Assembly: GCA_035534575.1 (NCBI GenBank)
Contig: DATLRT010000030.1
Span: forward strand, 1-6,731
DNA from: JAGWFU01 sp035534575
GTDB lineage: Archaea; Micrarchaeota; Micrarchaeia; Micrarchaeales; Micrarchaeaceae
DNA: 6,731 bases
Direction of reading: 5' to 3'
This document shows, piece by piece, positions 1-4,619 of the stretch. Below the pieces are notes generated by a model. The model was not told where the DNA came from. It did not search any database and saw nothing but the letters and a program-made list of their open reading frames with translations. The first letter of the stretch is position 1, and the number at the start of each line of letters is the position of its first letter. Made by a program: the position numbers and the translations under genes.

Positions 1-104
1 TCATGCCTTCCCATTCCGCCGCCTCCGCCTCTTCCTCTGAAGCTGTCGTTCCTGCTGCCGTACTCTCCTTCGTTTCTGTCGTCGTCCATTCTATCTTTTC
101 TCAT
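1..104 (-). CDS. N-terminus of a Gly/Arg-rich charged protein, cut by the left window edge
   Basis: An open frame starts at the ATG at 104-102 and runs off the window after 34 codons. It begins MRKDRMDDDRNEGEY, continues with Ser/Asn/Arg and then has an Arg-Gly tract (RGRGGGGG, residues 23-30). An in-frame TGA lies two codons upstream, so this ATG is the first possible start in the frame; a second Met is residue 6. No Shine-Dalgarno sequence precedes it. TATA-like boxes lie at 137-147 and 164-176. Disordered RGG-type N-termini in archaea often precede a small zinc or nucleic-acid-binding domain, but that part is outside the window, so function is unknown. The frame and start are seen; the nucleic-acid link is inference from composition only. 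Confidence 0.5.
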   Translation of the reverse strand, partial: MRKDRMDDDRNEGEYGSRNDSFRGRGGGGGMGRH

Positions 105-163
105 ACGTCAGAATAAGCTGTCTGCCATTCCTTCCGTATATAACAAATTATATGATTTGGCTA

Positions 164-176
164 ATATTTAAGCCTT
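164..176 (-). promoter_or_regulatory. Putative BRE/TATA promoter for the Gly/Arg-rich gene
   Basis: On the minus strand this reads AAGGCTTAAATAT, identical over 13 bases to the promoter of the AbiEi-like gene at 2123-2135. It would start transcription near 140 and leave a leader of roughly 35 bases before the ATG at 104. An imperfect palindrome (GGCT at 159-162, AGCC at 171-174) overlaps it. A second A/T box at 137-147 is an alternative. The rest of 105-216 shows nothing else I can support; it is also the downstream flank of bud32. Confidence 0.4.
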
Positions 177-216
177 CGCATTGCTCGGAGTTACGGCGGT
201 GATTCATATGCAAAGG

Positions 217-825
217 CTACTGGTCGCCAAGGCTCCTGTTCTGGTACCTTCCGCGCTTTTCGATCTCAGAAAGACGCTCAACCACGGCATTTGCAGCCTT
301 TGATGACCTTCTGTAGGAGCTAAGAAACGGTGTATAAGCCTTGGGCTCAACTGAACGCTTCATCAGCAGAAGGTCGAGCGCCTTGTCCTCCACCGATTTG
401 GTTATCGATGCAAGCCCGAAGTCTATCACGTACACGCCATTTCCAGACACAAGCGCGTTGGCCGGTGTGTAGTCTCCATGGGAGATGTCAACATTGTGCA
501 TCAGCCCCAGATACCTGCCAAGCTCGCCCATCACGGCGTTCAGCTTCTTGGCCGGCATCCCGTCCATCAGCCCGTTCAGCGTCTTCCCATCAACCAGCTC
601 CATGGATATGCTGGCGCCATCCACGAACATAAGGTTGGGCACAAGCGCCCCGGCAGACAGGGCAAGTACCATTATCCTGGCCTCGCTCCTGGTTCTCTGG
701 GCGATGATGGCAGAGTCGAGCTCCTTGACGCGGTAGGCCTTGCTGACCCTCTCCTTCACGGCTACCTTGCTGCCAAGGAACTGGCCAGAATATATCCTTG
801 CCTCCGCACCCTCTGATATTCTCAT
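217..825 (-). CDS. bud32: KEOPS complex atypical kinase/ATPase Bud32
   Basis: This is Bud32 (PRPK family), the small atypical kinase/ATPase of KEOPS, which with Kae1 makes N6-threonylcarbamoyladenosine at position 37 of ANN-decoding tRNAs in the cytoplasm. The 202 residues show a glycine-rich loop GAEARIY (6-12), ATP-site lysine in VAVKER (K24), the helix-C glutamate in RTRSEAR (E48), catalytic loop HGDYTPAN (116-123), DFG (135-137), the Bud32-type segment DKALDLLLMKR (148-158) and a basic C-terminal tail with RGR (191-193). The length is normal for a stand-alone Bud32; many archaea instead fuse it to Kae1. The ATG at 825 is preceded at 9 bases by GAGGG (835-839), which lies in the end of the upstream nucleotidyltransferase gene. 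The 5-base gap suggests co-transcription and possibly translational coupling with that gene. All catalytic residues are present, so it should be active. Confidence 0.95.
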   Translation of the reverse strand: MRISEGAEARIYSGQFLGSKVAVKERVSKAYRVKELDSAIIAQRTRSEARIMVLALSAGALVPNLMFVDGASISMELVDGKTLNGLMDGMPAKKLNAVMGELGRYLGLMHNVDISHGDYTPANALVSGNGVYVIDFGLASITKSVEDKALDLLLMKRSVEPKAYTPFLSSYRRSSKAANAVVERLSEIEKRGRYQNRSLGDQ

Positions 826-830
826 GGCAT

Positions 831-1517
831 CTATCCCTCAGAGCCCAACGACTCTATTGCGTCTACACTCTTCTGAAATGTCTTATCATCGATAAAACCA
901 TAAACTCCCTGCAAGCCGTCCCTGAACTTCTTTGAGGTTATGGCTCCAACCAACTTCTTGAGCCTCTCCCCAAAATCGTATCTGGAGGACACCTCGGCCC
1001 TTATCCAACCCGTGTCGCCCATTGCGGTAGCCATCATGAAAAGGTCCCTTATATCCGTTGACCTGCAGCTTATCATCTTCATCACGAACAACGCATCGAG
1101 ATTGATAATCCTGGCCTCCAGCTTTTCCGTTATCGTCTTTCCCCTCAAGACCATGGTTCTCGAGTTCCTGAAAATCCAGTCCGCAGATATGGCCGCCTTG
1201 CTCTGCCTGTCCAAAACCTCACCTATAAGCAGGTCGAAACTCACCTTGAACGGCGCGCCGATGGACTTCTCATATCTCGCGAAATTGGCGAAGCTGCTTC
1301 CCTTTGCCAACGACTCTTTCCCATATCCACAGGCCAACAGCACCGTTCCGATCCTATCGGCCCCGTCCGCATCCTCCACCACCACATCACAGTCTACGGA
1401 GAACCTTGGAAGGGTGTAGGCGTTCACGGCATAACCGCCTATGATGACGAAGTCTAACCCCTTCAATCTCTTCAAGGTCTCGAATATTTCGTGCTCCCTA
1501 AGCTGTAGCGGATCCAT
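831..1517 (-). CDS. AbiEii-like nucleotidyltransferase (putative type IV toxin)
   Basis: This 228-residue protein has a nucleotidyltransferase fold of the AbiEii/MenT kind. The N-terminal half has VIIGGYAVNAY (24-34), an R38, then the paired metal-binding aspartates in SVDCDVVVE (D42, D44) and a third acidic residue in VSFDLLIG (D95). A later LFVMKMISCRSTDIRDL segment (143-159) matches the Lys/Arg/Asp helix of AbiEii proteins. Characterised family members transfer nucleotides to RNA, including tRNA 3' ends, and stop translation; their substrate cannot be read here. The start ATG at 1517 lies inside the upstream AbiEi-like gene (20-base overlap), with GAGG at 1525-1528, 7 bases before it. The pairing with a winged-helix protein supports a toxin-antitoxin role. 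It could instead be a housekeeping tRNA-acting enzyme, given its position before bud32. Confidence 0.75.
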   Translation of the reverse strand: MDPLQLREHEIFETLKRLKGLDFVIIGGYAVNAYTLPRFSVDCDVVVEDADGADRIGTVLLACGYGKESLAKGSSFANFARYEKSIGAPFKVSFDLLIGEVLDRQSKAAISADWIFRNSRTMVLRGKTITEKLEARIINLDALFVMKMISCRSTDIRDLFMMATAMGDTGWIRAEVSSRYDFGERLKKLVGAITSKKFRDGLQGVYGFIDDKTFQKSVDAIESLGSEG

Positions 1518-2100
1518 ACTTTCGCCTCATGTAGTCGTAAACATAAGAGTAGATTTCGTTGGACTTGGCCAATCTCTCGGTCTCTGCCAAGCCTATCACC
1601 TTCAATCCTCTCATTTCGGTCGCAGAGACGCGCTCTACAGGGATCAATATCACGTACTCTCCAATGGTGGTCCCCTCATCCAAATAAAATGGGACGTCGT
1701 GTTTGTTGAAAAAGGCCCGCCAATACGTCAAGTCCTTTCTCAACACATTTATGAAGTACGGTGACCTCTCCATGCCCCTCTGGACATACGAGTAATCGCT
1801 CCAGATCTCTATTGCCGACAATCCGGTAAAGGCGTATGGCCTGCTGGCTGCCTTGATGACCTCCGGAACCCTGAACTCCAACAAGCCCCTCACCGCCCTC
1901 TCCGGGCTCACGCAAGCGTAAGTGGCTCTGGACCTCTTGGTTATCCACCCCGAGCGCAACAACGATGAGAATATCTTCTTCCTCATGCTCTGTCCCACCA
2001 TCCAGTCCAAGTCGCCCTGGCCAAACTCGCCAGTGGAGCCGTGCCTGGTGTAGAACAACGCGTACGCCCTCAAAGCGTACTGCGGCACACTTATGGTCAT
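1498..2100 (-). CDS. AbiEi-like winged-helix protein, putative antitoxin and autorepressor
   Basis: The 200-residue protein lies immediately upstream of the AbiEii-like gene and overlaps it by 20 bases, the usual antitoxin-toxin order of type IV systems. Residues 1-65 look like a helix-turn-helix/winged-helix domain ending in LLRSGWITKRSRATYACV (47-64). The central part, FTGLSAIEIW (91-100) and SPYFINVLRKDLTYWRAFF (113-131), followed by an alternating-hydrophobic stretch (EYVILIPVE, 148-156), resembles the domain arrangement of AbiEi-type regulators. AbiEi antitoxins neutralise AbiEii without a stable complex and repress their own promoter through inverted repeats; here a perfect palindrome lies against the start codon. 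The TATA box 26 bases before the ATG implies a leaderless message. The family match is by motif, order and layout, not by a strong signature, so the name is tentative. Confidence 0.6.
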   Translation of the reverse strand: MTISVPQYALRAYALFYTRHGSTGEFGQGDLDWMVGQSMRKKIFSSLLRSGWITKRSRATYACVSPERAVRGLLEFRVPEVIKAASRPYAFTGLSAIEIWSDYSYVQRGMERSPYFINVLRKDLTYWRAFFNKHDVPFYLDEGTTIGEYVILIPVERVSATEMRGLKVIGLAETERLAKSNEIYSYVYDYMRRKYGSATA

Positions 2101-2101
2101 A

Positions 2102-2118
2102 GTTACCTATTAGGTAAC
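2102..2118. promoter_or_regulatory. Palindromic operator against the start of the AbiEi-like gene
   Basis: A perfect 8-bp inverted repeat, GTTACCTA-T-TAGGTAAC, has one central base. It begins two bases upstream of the ATG (2100-2098) and ends a few bases from the TATA box (2123-2131). A protein bound here would cover the predicted transcription start. The neighbouring winged-helix protein is the obvious candidate binder; that it binds is inference from the autoregulation known for AbiEi. Confidence 0.6.
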
Positions 2119-2120
2119 CA

Positions 2121-2135
2121 ATATATTTAAGCCTT
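2121..2135 (-). promoter_or_regulatory. BRE/TATA promoter of the abiEi-abiEii-bud32 unit
   Basis: The minus strand reads AAAGGCTTAAATATAT just upstream of the palindrome. The A/T core is centred about 26 bases from the ATG at 2100, the classical archaeal TATA spacing, so the transcript should start at or next to the start codon. Nothing else lies in the 55 bases between this gene and the end of kae1, so this is probably the main promoter for all three downstream genes, including bud32. Confidence 0.7.
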
Positions 2136-2155
2136 TCCGTACGCCATTGTTGTGC

Positions 2156-3136
2156 CTATTTCCAGGATATCCCAACCCCGTCTATCCTGTATTTCTGGTC
2201 AATTGTGCAGTCCGACGGCTTGCTTGTCATCTGTGCATCCATCATCTTCTCAGCGACCAGGGCTATCATCGCCCCGTTGTCGCTGTTGAACTCGTTTGGG
2301 GCCACGTAGAAAAGCGCCTTGTGGTCCCCTGCCACTATCTTGACCATCTCCTGCAGCCTCGCGCTTTGGGCAACACCGCCGCAAAGGACTATCTCCCTCT
2401 TTCCAGTAAGAAGGAGGGCGCGCTCAGTGGCCTCGCACAGCATTGAGAACGCGGTCTCCTGAAGGGAGTAAGCAACATCCGCCAATTTGTGGCCCTTGAG
2501 CGACCTTACCGCGTTGGTGAGGAGGCCAGAGAAAGTGAAGTCCATCCCCTTGACCGTGTAAGGCATGGTGAAATAACGCCCGCCAGTTGCAACCTTGGCT
2601 ACTGTGGAGCCCCAAGAGGGATTCAGCTTGGCCTCCCTCGCGAAGCTGTCCAGCATGTTACCCACCCCGATGTCAAAGGTCTCGCCATAGATGTGATAGT
2701 GCGGGAAGGATTTGGCATCAAGCGCAAGTATCTGGGAGTTACCTCCGCTGACGTAGAGCGCGAGAGGGTCCCTCATCTTGCCCATGTGCTTTGCAACCTC
2801 TATGTGCGCAACACCGTGGTTGACAGGGTAGATGGGGACGCCATAAGACTCCGATATCGCAAGGGCGGCAACCTGCCCGATGCGAAGGCAAGGACCCAAG
2901 CCTGGCCCCTTGGTGTAGCCTACAGCCTCTATGTCCGACATCTTCAGCCCGGCTGCCTTGAGCGCAGCCCTTACTGTGGATCTTACGTTTTTGGCATGGA
3001 AATCAGACACGCGGGCCGGAATCAGCCCCTTGTTCCCTATGGGAAACATGGACTTCCGGTTGGAGAGAACCTTCCCCGCATCAACGACCCCTATCCCGAG
3101 GGTGTGGGCGCTGCACTCTATCCCCATCACTGCCAT
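2156..3136 (-). CDS. kae1: KEOPS complex tRNA threonylcarbamoyltransferase Kae1
   Basis: Kae1 (TsaD/Qri7 family) is the catalytic subunit of KEOPS and transfers threonylcarbamoyl from its AMP adduct to A37 of tRNA. The 326 residues match the family from end to end: GIECSAHTLGIGV (5-17), KGPGLGPCLRIG (76-87), metal-binding histidines in VNHGVAH (H107, H111), phosphate-loop YVSGGNSQ (128-135), GETFDIGVGNMLD (151-163), GMDFTFSGL (197-205), LQETAFSML (225-233), GGVAQSARLQEM (253-264) and DNGAMIA with the metal aspartate (D286). It is full length and not fused to Bud32, unlike in many archaea. The start at 3136 gives the usual few residues before GIE; Met4 is the alternative. It begins 15 bases after the MNT gene ends and has no clear Shine-Dalgarno. 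The motif near residue 46, where archaeal Kae1 usually has two histidines, reads DFHAKN. Confidence 0.97.
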   Translation of the reverse strand: MAVMGIECSAHTLGIGVVDAGKVLSNRKSMFPIGNKGLIPARVSDFHAKNVRSTVRAALKAAGLKMSDIEAVGYTKGPGLGPCLRIGQVAALAISESYGVPIYPVNHGVAHIEVAKHMGKMRDPLALYVSGGNSQILALDAKSFPHYHIYGETFDIGVGNMLDSFAREAKLNPSWGSTVAKVATGGRYFTMPYTVKGMDFTFSGLLTNAVRSLKGHKLADVAYSLQETAFSMLCEATERALLLTGKREIVLCGGVAQSARLQEMVKIVAGDHKALFYVAPNEFNSDNGAMIALVAEKMMDAQMTSKPSDCTIDQKYRIDGVGISWK

Positions 3137-3151
3137 GATTGGATTTCTGCA

Positions 3152-3451
3152 TCAAGGCTTTAATATGGTACTTTCCAATATGCTCCGCTTCAGCTCCGGC
3201 GTTATGGGATCCCTCATCACCAAATCCACCTTACGCTTGAATATCCTCTCCAGGAACAGCTTCAGTTGCATGTAGTTGTGGAAGCTCTTCTTTCCACTGG
3301 AGAACTCGACCAGTATGTCTATGTCGCTCTCGGACCTCTGCTCCCCCCTCGCATAAGAACCAAACAGACCCACACCCGTCGCACCAAGCTTTTTGATATT
3401 CCTGTCGTTCGACTCCAGTGCCCGCAATATCGCATCACGGCTCAGCTCCAT
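3152..3451 (-). CDS. MNT-type minimal nucleotidyltransferase, solitary
   Basis: A 99-residue minimal nucleotidyltransferase of the MNT family. It has GLFGSYARGEQRSESDIDIL (28-47) with the signature GSYARG, paired catalytic aspartates D43 and D45, and a third aspartate in KVDLVM (D76). MNT proteins usually pair with a HEPN RNase toxin in type VII toxin-antitoxin systems, where they inactivate the toxin by AMP transfer to a tyrosine. The active-site residues are intact. No HEPN gene lies on either side: kae1 starts 15 bases downstream and the VapBC-like module is divergent upstream. The partner may be elsewhere, lost, or the protein may have another substrate. The start at 3451 lacks a Shine-Dalgarno sequence and an A/T box lies 28 bases upstream, suggesting a leaderless message. 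Confidence 0.88.
   Translation of the reverse strand: MELSRDAILRALESNDRNIKKLGATGVGLFGSYARGEQRSESDIDILVEFSSGKKSFHNYMQLKLFLERIFKRKVDLVMRDPITPELKRSILESTILKP
3157..3168 (-). promoter_or_regulatory. Possible TATA element for kae1, inside the MNT gene end
   Basis: The minus strand reads CCATATTAAAGC, centred 27 bases before the kae1 ATG, and kae1 lacks a Shine-Dalgarno sequence, which suits a leaderless start. However, the plus-strand reading (AAGGCTTTAATAT at 3154-3166) matches the promoter motif seen elsewhere in the window better, so orientation is uncertain. Transcription from the MNT gene into kae1 is equally possible. Confidence 0.35.
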
Positions 3452-3473
3452 AAAAGGAATTAGCCACGATAGG

Positions 3474-3484
3474 TTTTTATTAAT
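3474..3484. promoter_or_regulatory. Shared A/T box of the divergent MNT and vapBC-like promoters
   Basis: The sequence GGTTTTTATTAATTG lies in the only gap (3452-3508) between the two divergent units. Its centre is about 28 bases from the MNT ATG (3451, minus strand) and about 30 bases from the ATG of the VapB-position gene (3509, plus strand). One element could therefore place TBP for both directions. No Shine-Dalgarno is well spaced before either start, in keeping with leaderless messages. Confidence 0.4.
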
Positions 3485-3498
3485 TGCACGCCCAATTA
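3481..3498. promoter_or_regulatory. Inverted repeat, possible operator of the vapBC-like module
   Basis: TAATTG (3481-3486) and CAATTA (3493-3498) form a perfect 6-bp inverted repeat with a 6-base spacer. It overlaps the edge of the A/T box and ends 10 bases before the start codon at 3509. VapB antitoxins commonly repress their own operon through such palindromes. The arms are A/T-rich and short, so chance remains possible. Confidence 0.35.
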
Positions 3499-3508
3499 TA
3501 CCGTGGAG

Positions 3509-3661
3509 ATGAAGAAGGTAGTTGTCGAGGTGCCCAGAAGGGCAAACGCCAGTGATGTAAAGTCCATAGTAAAGAGGCTTTTTTCCTTTAACGTGAGGAA
3601 GTTTTACGGTAAGTCAAAAGATTTTCCACTGGTGCGCGTTAAATGGCAATCGTCTGCTTAG
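3509..3661 (+). CDS. Small VapB-position protein, putative antitoxin
   Basis: A 50-residue frame starts at the ATG at 3509 and stops with TAG at 3659-3661, overlapping the start of vapC by 19 bases. This is the standard antitoxin-toxin arrangement. It begins MKKVVVEVPRRANASDVKSI: a short basic beta strand, then a predicted helix (SDVKSIVKRLF, 15-25), then KFYGKSKDFPLVRVKW (31-46). The strand-helix start could suit a ribbon-helix-helix DNA-binding antitoxin, and the C-terminal part would bind the PIN toxin, but I do not recognise a named antitoxin family. It is shorter than most VapB proteins (about 70-90 residues). The role is inferred from position, size and overlap. Confidence 0.65.
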   Translation: MKKVVVEVPRRANASDVKSIVKRLFSFNVRKFYGKSKDFPLVRVKWQSSA

Positions 3662-4044
3662 ATACTGATCTTATCGTGGACATGATAAGGGGACATGCAC
3701 CGCTAAGTGAACTTCTTGCGCTAAGCTCCATGGGCGTCAGCACCACTATGATAAACATTCTGGAGCTTTATTACGGTGCATACAAATCCGGCAAAGCCAG
3801 CGACTTGGCCTTGATAGACGCGCTAAGCGGCAGCATAACCGTAATGGATCTGTCGGTTGAGGATGTGAAACTTGCGGGTATGATGATGGCATCACTGGAC
3901 AGCAAGGGGCAGAAGCTTGATTTCAGGGATGTAGTGATAGGCGCCATCTGCATAAATCGGGATCTGGCTGTGCTTACCAAGAATATCAAGCATTTCGGGC
4001 GCATGAAGCGTTTTGGCCTTAAGGCAAAGAGCCCAAACGGATAG
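3643..4044 (+). CDS. vapC: PIN-domain ribonuclease toxin, VapC family
   Basis: A 133-residue VapC-type PIN-domain endoribonuclease. Family members use a Mg2+ cluster of acidic residues to cleave RNA, often initiator tRNA or rRNA loops, and are held inactive by the cognate VapB. Visible features are CLDTDLIVDMI (D7), ILELYYGAY (E41), DFRDVVIGAIC (D93, D96) and the C-terminal LTKNIKHFGRMKRFGL (111-126), which corresponds to the usual T-x-N-x-x-H-F motif. Length is normal. The ATG at 3643 lies inside the upstream 50-residue gene, with GGTG (3631-3634) 8 bases before it. The catalytic set looks complete, so the toxin should be active and need its antitoxin. A 32-base sequence recurring at 6299 starts at its stop codon. 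Confidence 0.92.
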   Translation: MAIVCLDTDLIVDMIRGHAPLSELLALSSMGVSTTMINILELYYGAYKSGKASDLALIDALSGSITVMDLSVEDVKLAGMMMASLDSKGQKLDFRDVVIGAICINRDLAVLTKNIKHFGRMKRFGLKAKSPNG

Positions 4045-4072
4045 AAAATCCTGACAACCAAAAGGGGTCATC
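4041..4072. repeat. Direct repeat, left copy
   Basis: This copy starts ATAGAAAATCCTGACAACC and continues AAAAGGGGTCATC. It overlaps the vapC stop codon. The copy at 6299-6331 is in the same orientation and differs by three small indels and one or two substitutions; a 15-base core (AAAATCCTGACAACC) is exact. Read on the minus strand both copies contain ATG followed by an open stretch encoding GCQDF. Confidence 0.75.
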
Positions 4073-4129
4073 CGATAACTGCTGTGATTTGGATTGTGCG
4101 CCAAGGCTTAATACGTATTTAAACCTATC

Positions 4130-4147
4130 CGAAAACCTATTTATATA
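4130..4147 (+). promoter_or_regulatory. Strong archaeal promoter of the 134-residue gene
   Basis: A purine-rich BRE (CGAAAACC, 4130-4137) precedes a textbook TATA box, TTTATATA (4140-4147). Its centre is about 31 bases before the ATG at 4175, so transcription should start within a few bases of the start codon. The rest of 4073-4129 holds a second A/T-rich motif, AAGGCTTAATAC (4103-4114), which resembles other promoters in the window. Confidence 0.7.
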
Positions 4148-4148
4148 A

Positions 4149-4165
4149 CGAAAACCGAATTTATA
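4149..4165 (+). repeat. Second tandem copy of the BRE/TATA module
   Basis: CGAAAACCGAATTTATA repeats the module at 4130-4145 (CGAAAACCTATTTATA) 19 bases downstream. Used as a promoter, it would start transcription inside the gene, past its ATG, so it more likely affects regulation or factor binding than serving as the main start. Confidence 0.4.
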
Positions 4166-4174
4166 CTTGATAAG

Positions 4175-4579
4175 ATGAACAGGGAAAGAAGGAAATGGTA
4201 TACCGAGATACCGCTCAACAAGGTAGCTCCTGTTTTATCCGGCAACGCTGTTGAGTTGGATATGATGGGCAACTGGACGCTCAACAAGTGGAGGGAGCAA
4301 TACACAAAGATACTGCAGACTGACAAGAGCTTCAAGCTGCCTTACACCAGCTACGACCTTGAGAAGGCGAGGGATATGGCTGTGAGGAAGGTGGCAGAGC
4401 TCCTGTTCAAAAGTAAGGACAACCAGGAGGACGTAAAGAGGTTCCATCTTTCCGAAGAGGAGATAAGACGAGGCGTAAGGGGGTCAATAGACCGACATCT
4501 GGATCTCCTGCCAAGGCCGCCCGCATCGAAGGAGATATTCGAGGCGCTGAGAAAGGTGGCTACTGGGCAATCAGTCTGA
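4175..4579 (+). CDS. Unassigned 134-residue helical protein
   Basis: I do not recognise a family. The protein is soluble in character: basic N-terminus MNRERRKWYTEIP, then an acidic/tryptophan segment (27-40, with W34 and W39), a helical stretch rich in Ala, Lys and Glu (60-82), a charged helix HLSEEEIRRGVRGSIDRHL (91-109), a proline turn (LLPRPP, 111-116) and a last short helix. It contains no cysteines and no membrane segment. The ATG at 4175 follows a strong promoter at near-leaderless spacing. It is first in a same-strand set with the coiled-coil gene (40 bases downstream) and the membrane gene, all between two direct repeats. Being real is well supported by promoter, start and charged protein-like composition; the role is unknown. 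Confidence 0.75.
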   Translation: MNRERRKWYTEIPLNKVAPVLSGNAVELDMMGNWTLNKWREQYTKILQTDKSFKLPYTSYDLEKARDMAVRKVAELLFKSKDNQEDVKRFHLSEEEIRRGVRGSIDRHLDLLPRPPASKEIFEALRKVATGQSV

Positions 4580-4593
4580 TTTGGATTAGATTA

Positions 4594-4603
4594 CGATAAA
4601 AAC
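4594..4603 (+). promoter_or_regulatory. Weak TATA-like element before the coiled-coil gene
   Basis: GATAAAAACC is centred about 22 bases before the ATG at 4620, in the 40-base gap after the previous gene. AGG at 4612-4614 is a weak Shine-Dalgarno candidate. The gene could use this element, or be read through from the strong promoter at 4130. Confidence 0.25.
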
Positions 4604-4619
4604 CAACCTAGGATTTACC

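Noticed and set aside
478..816. Plus-strand frames opposite bud32
   Set aside because: Shadows of a gene with complete kinase motifs on the minus strand.
940..1419. 159-residue plus-strand frame opposite the AbiEii-like gene
   Set aside because: Antisense of a gene with clear nucleotidyltransferase motifs, coherent overlaps and a Shine-Dalgarno on the minus strand.
2489..3163. 224-residue plus-strand frame opposite kae1
   Set aside because: Antisense shadow of kae1, whose family motifs are unmistakable on the other strand; no promoter, Shine-Dalgarno or recognisable motif.
3892..4104. 70-residue minus-strand frame opposite the end of vapC
   Set aside because: Mostly antisense of the vapC C-terminus; only its start region (the repeat with GCQDF) is of interest and is reported as a repeat.
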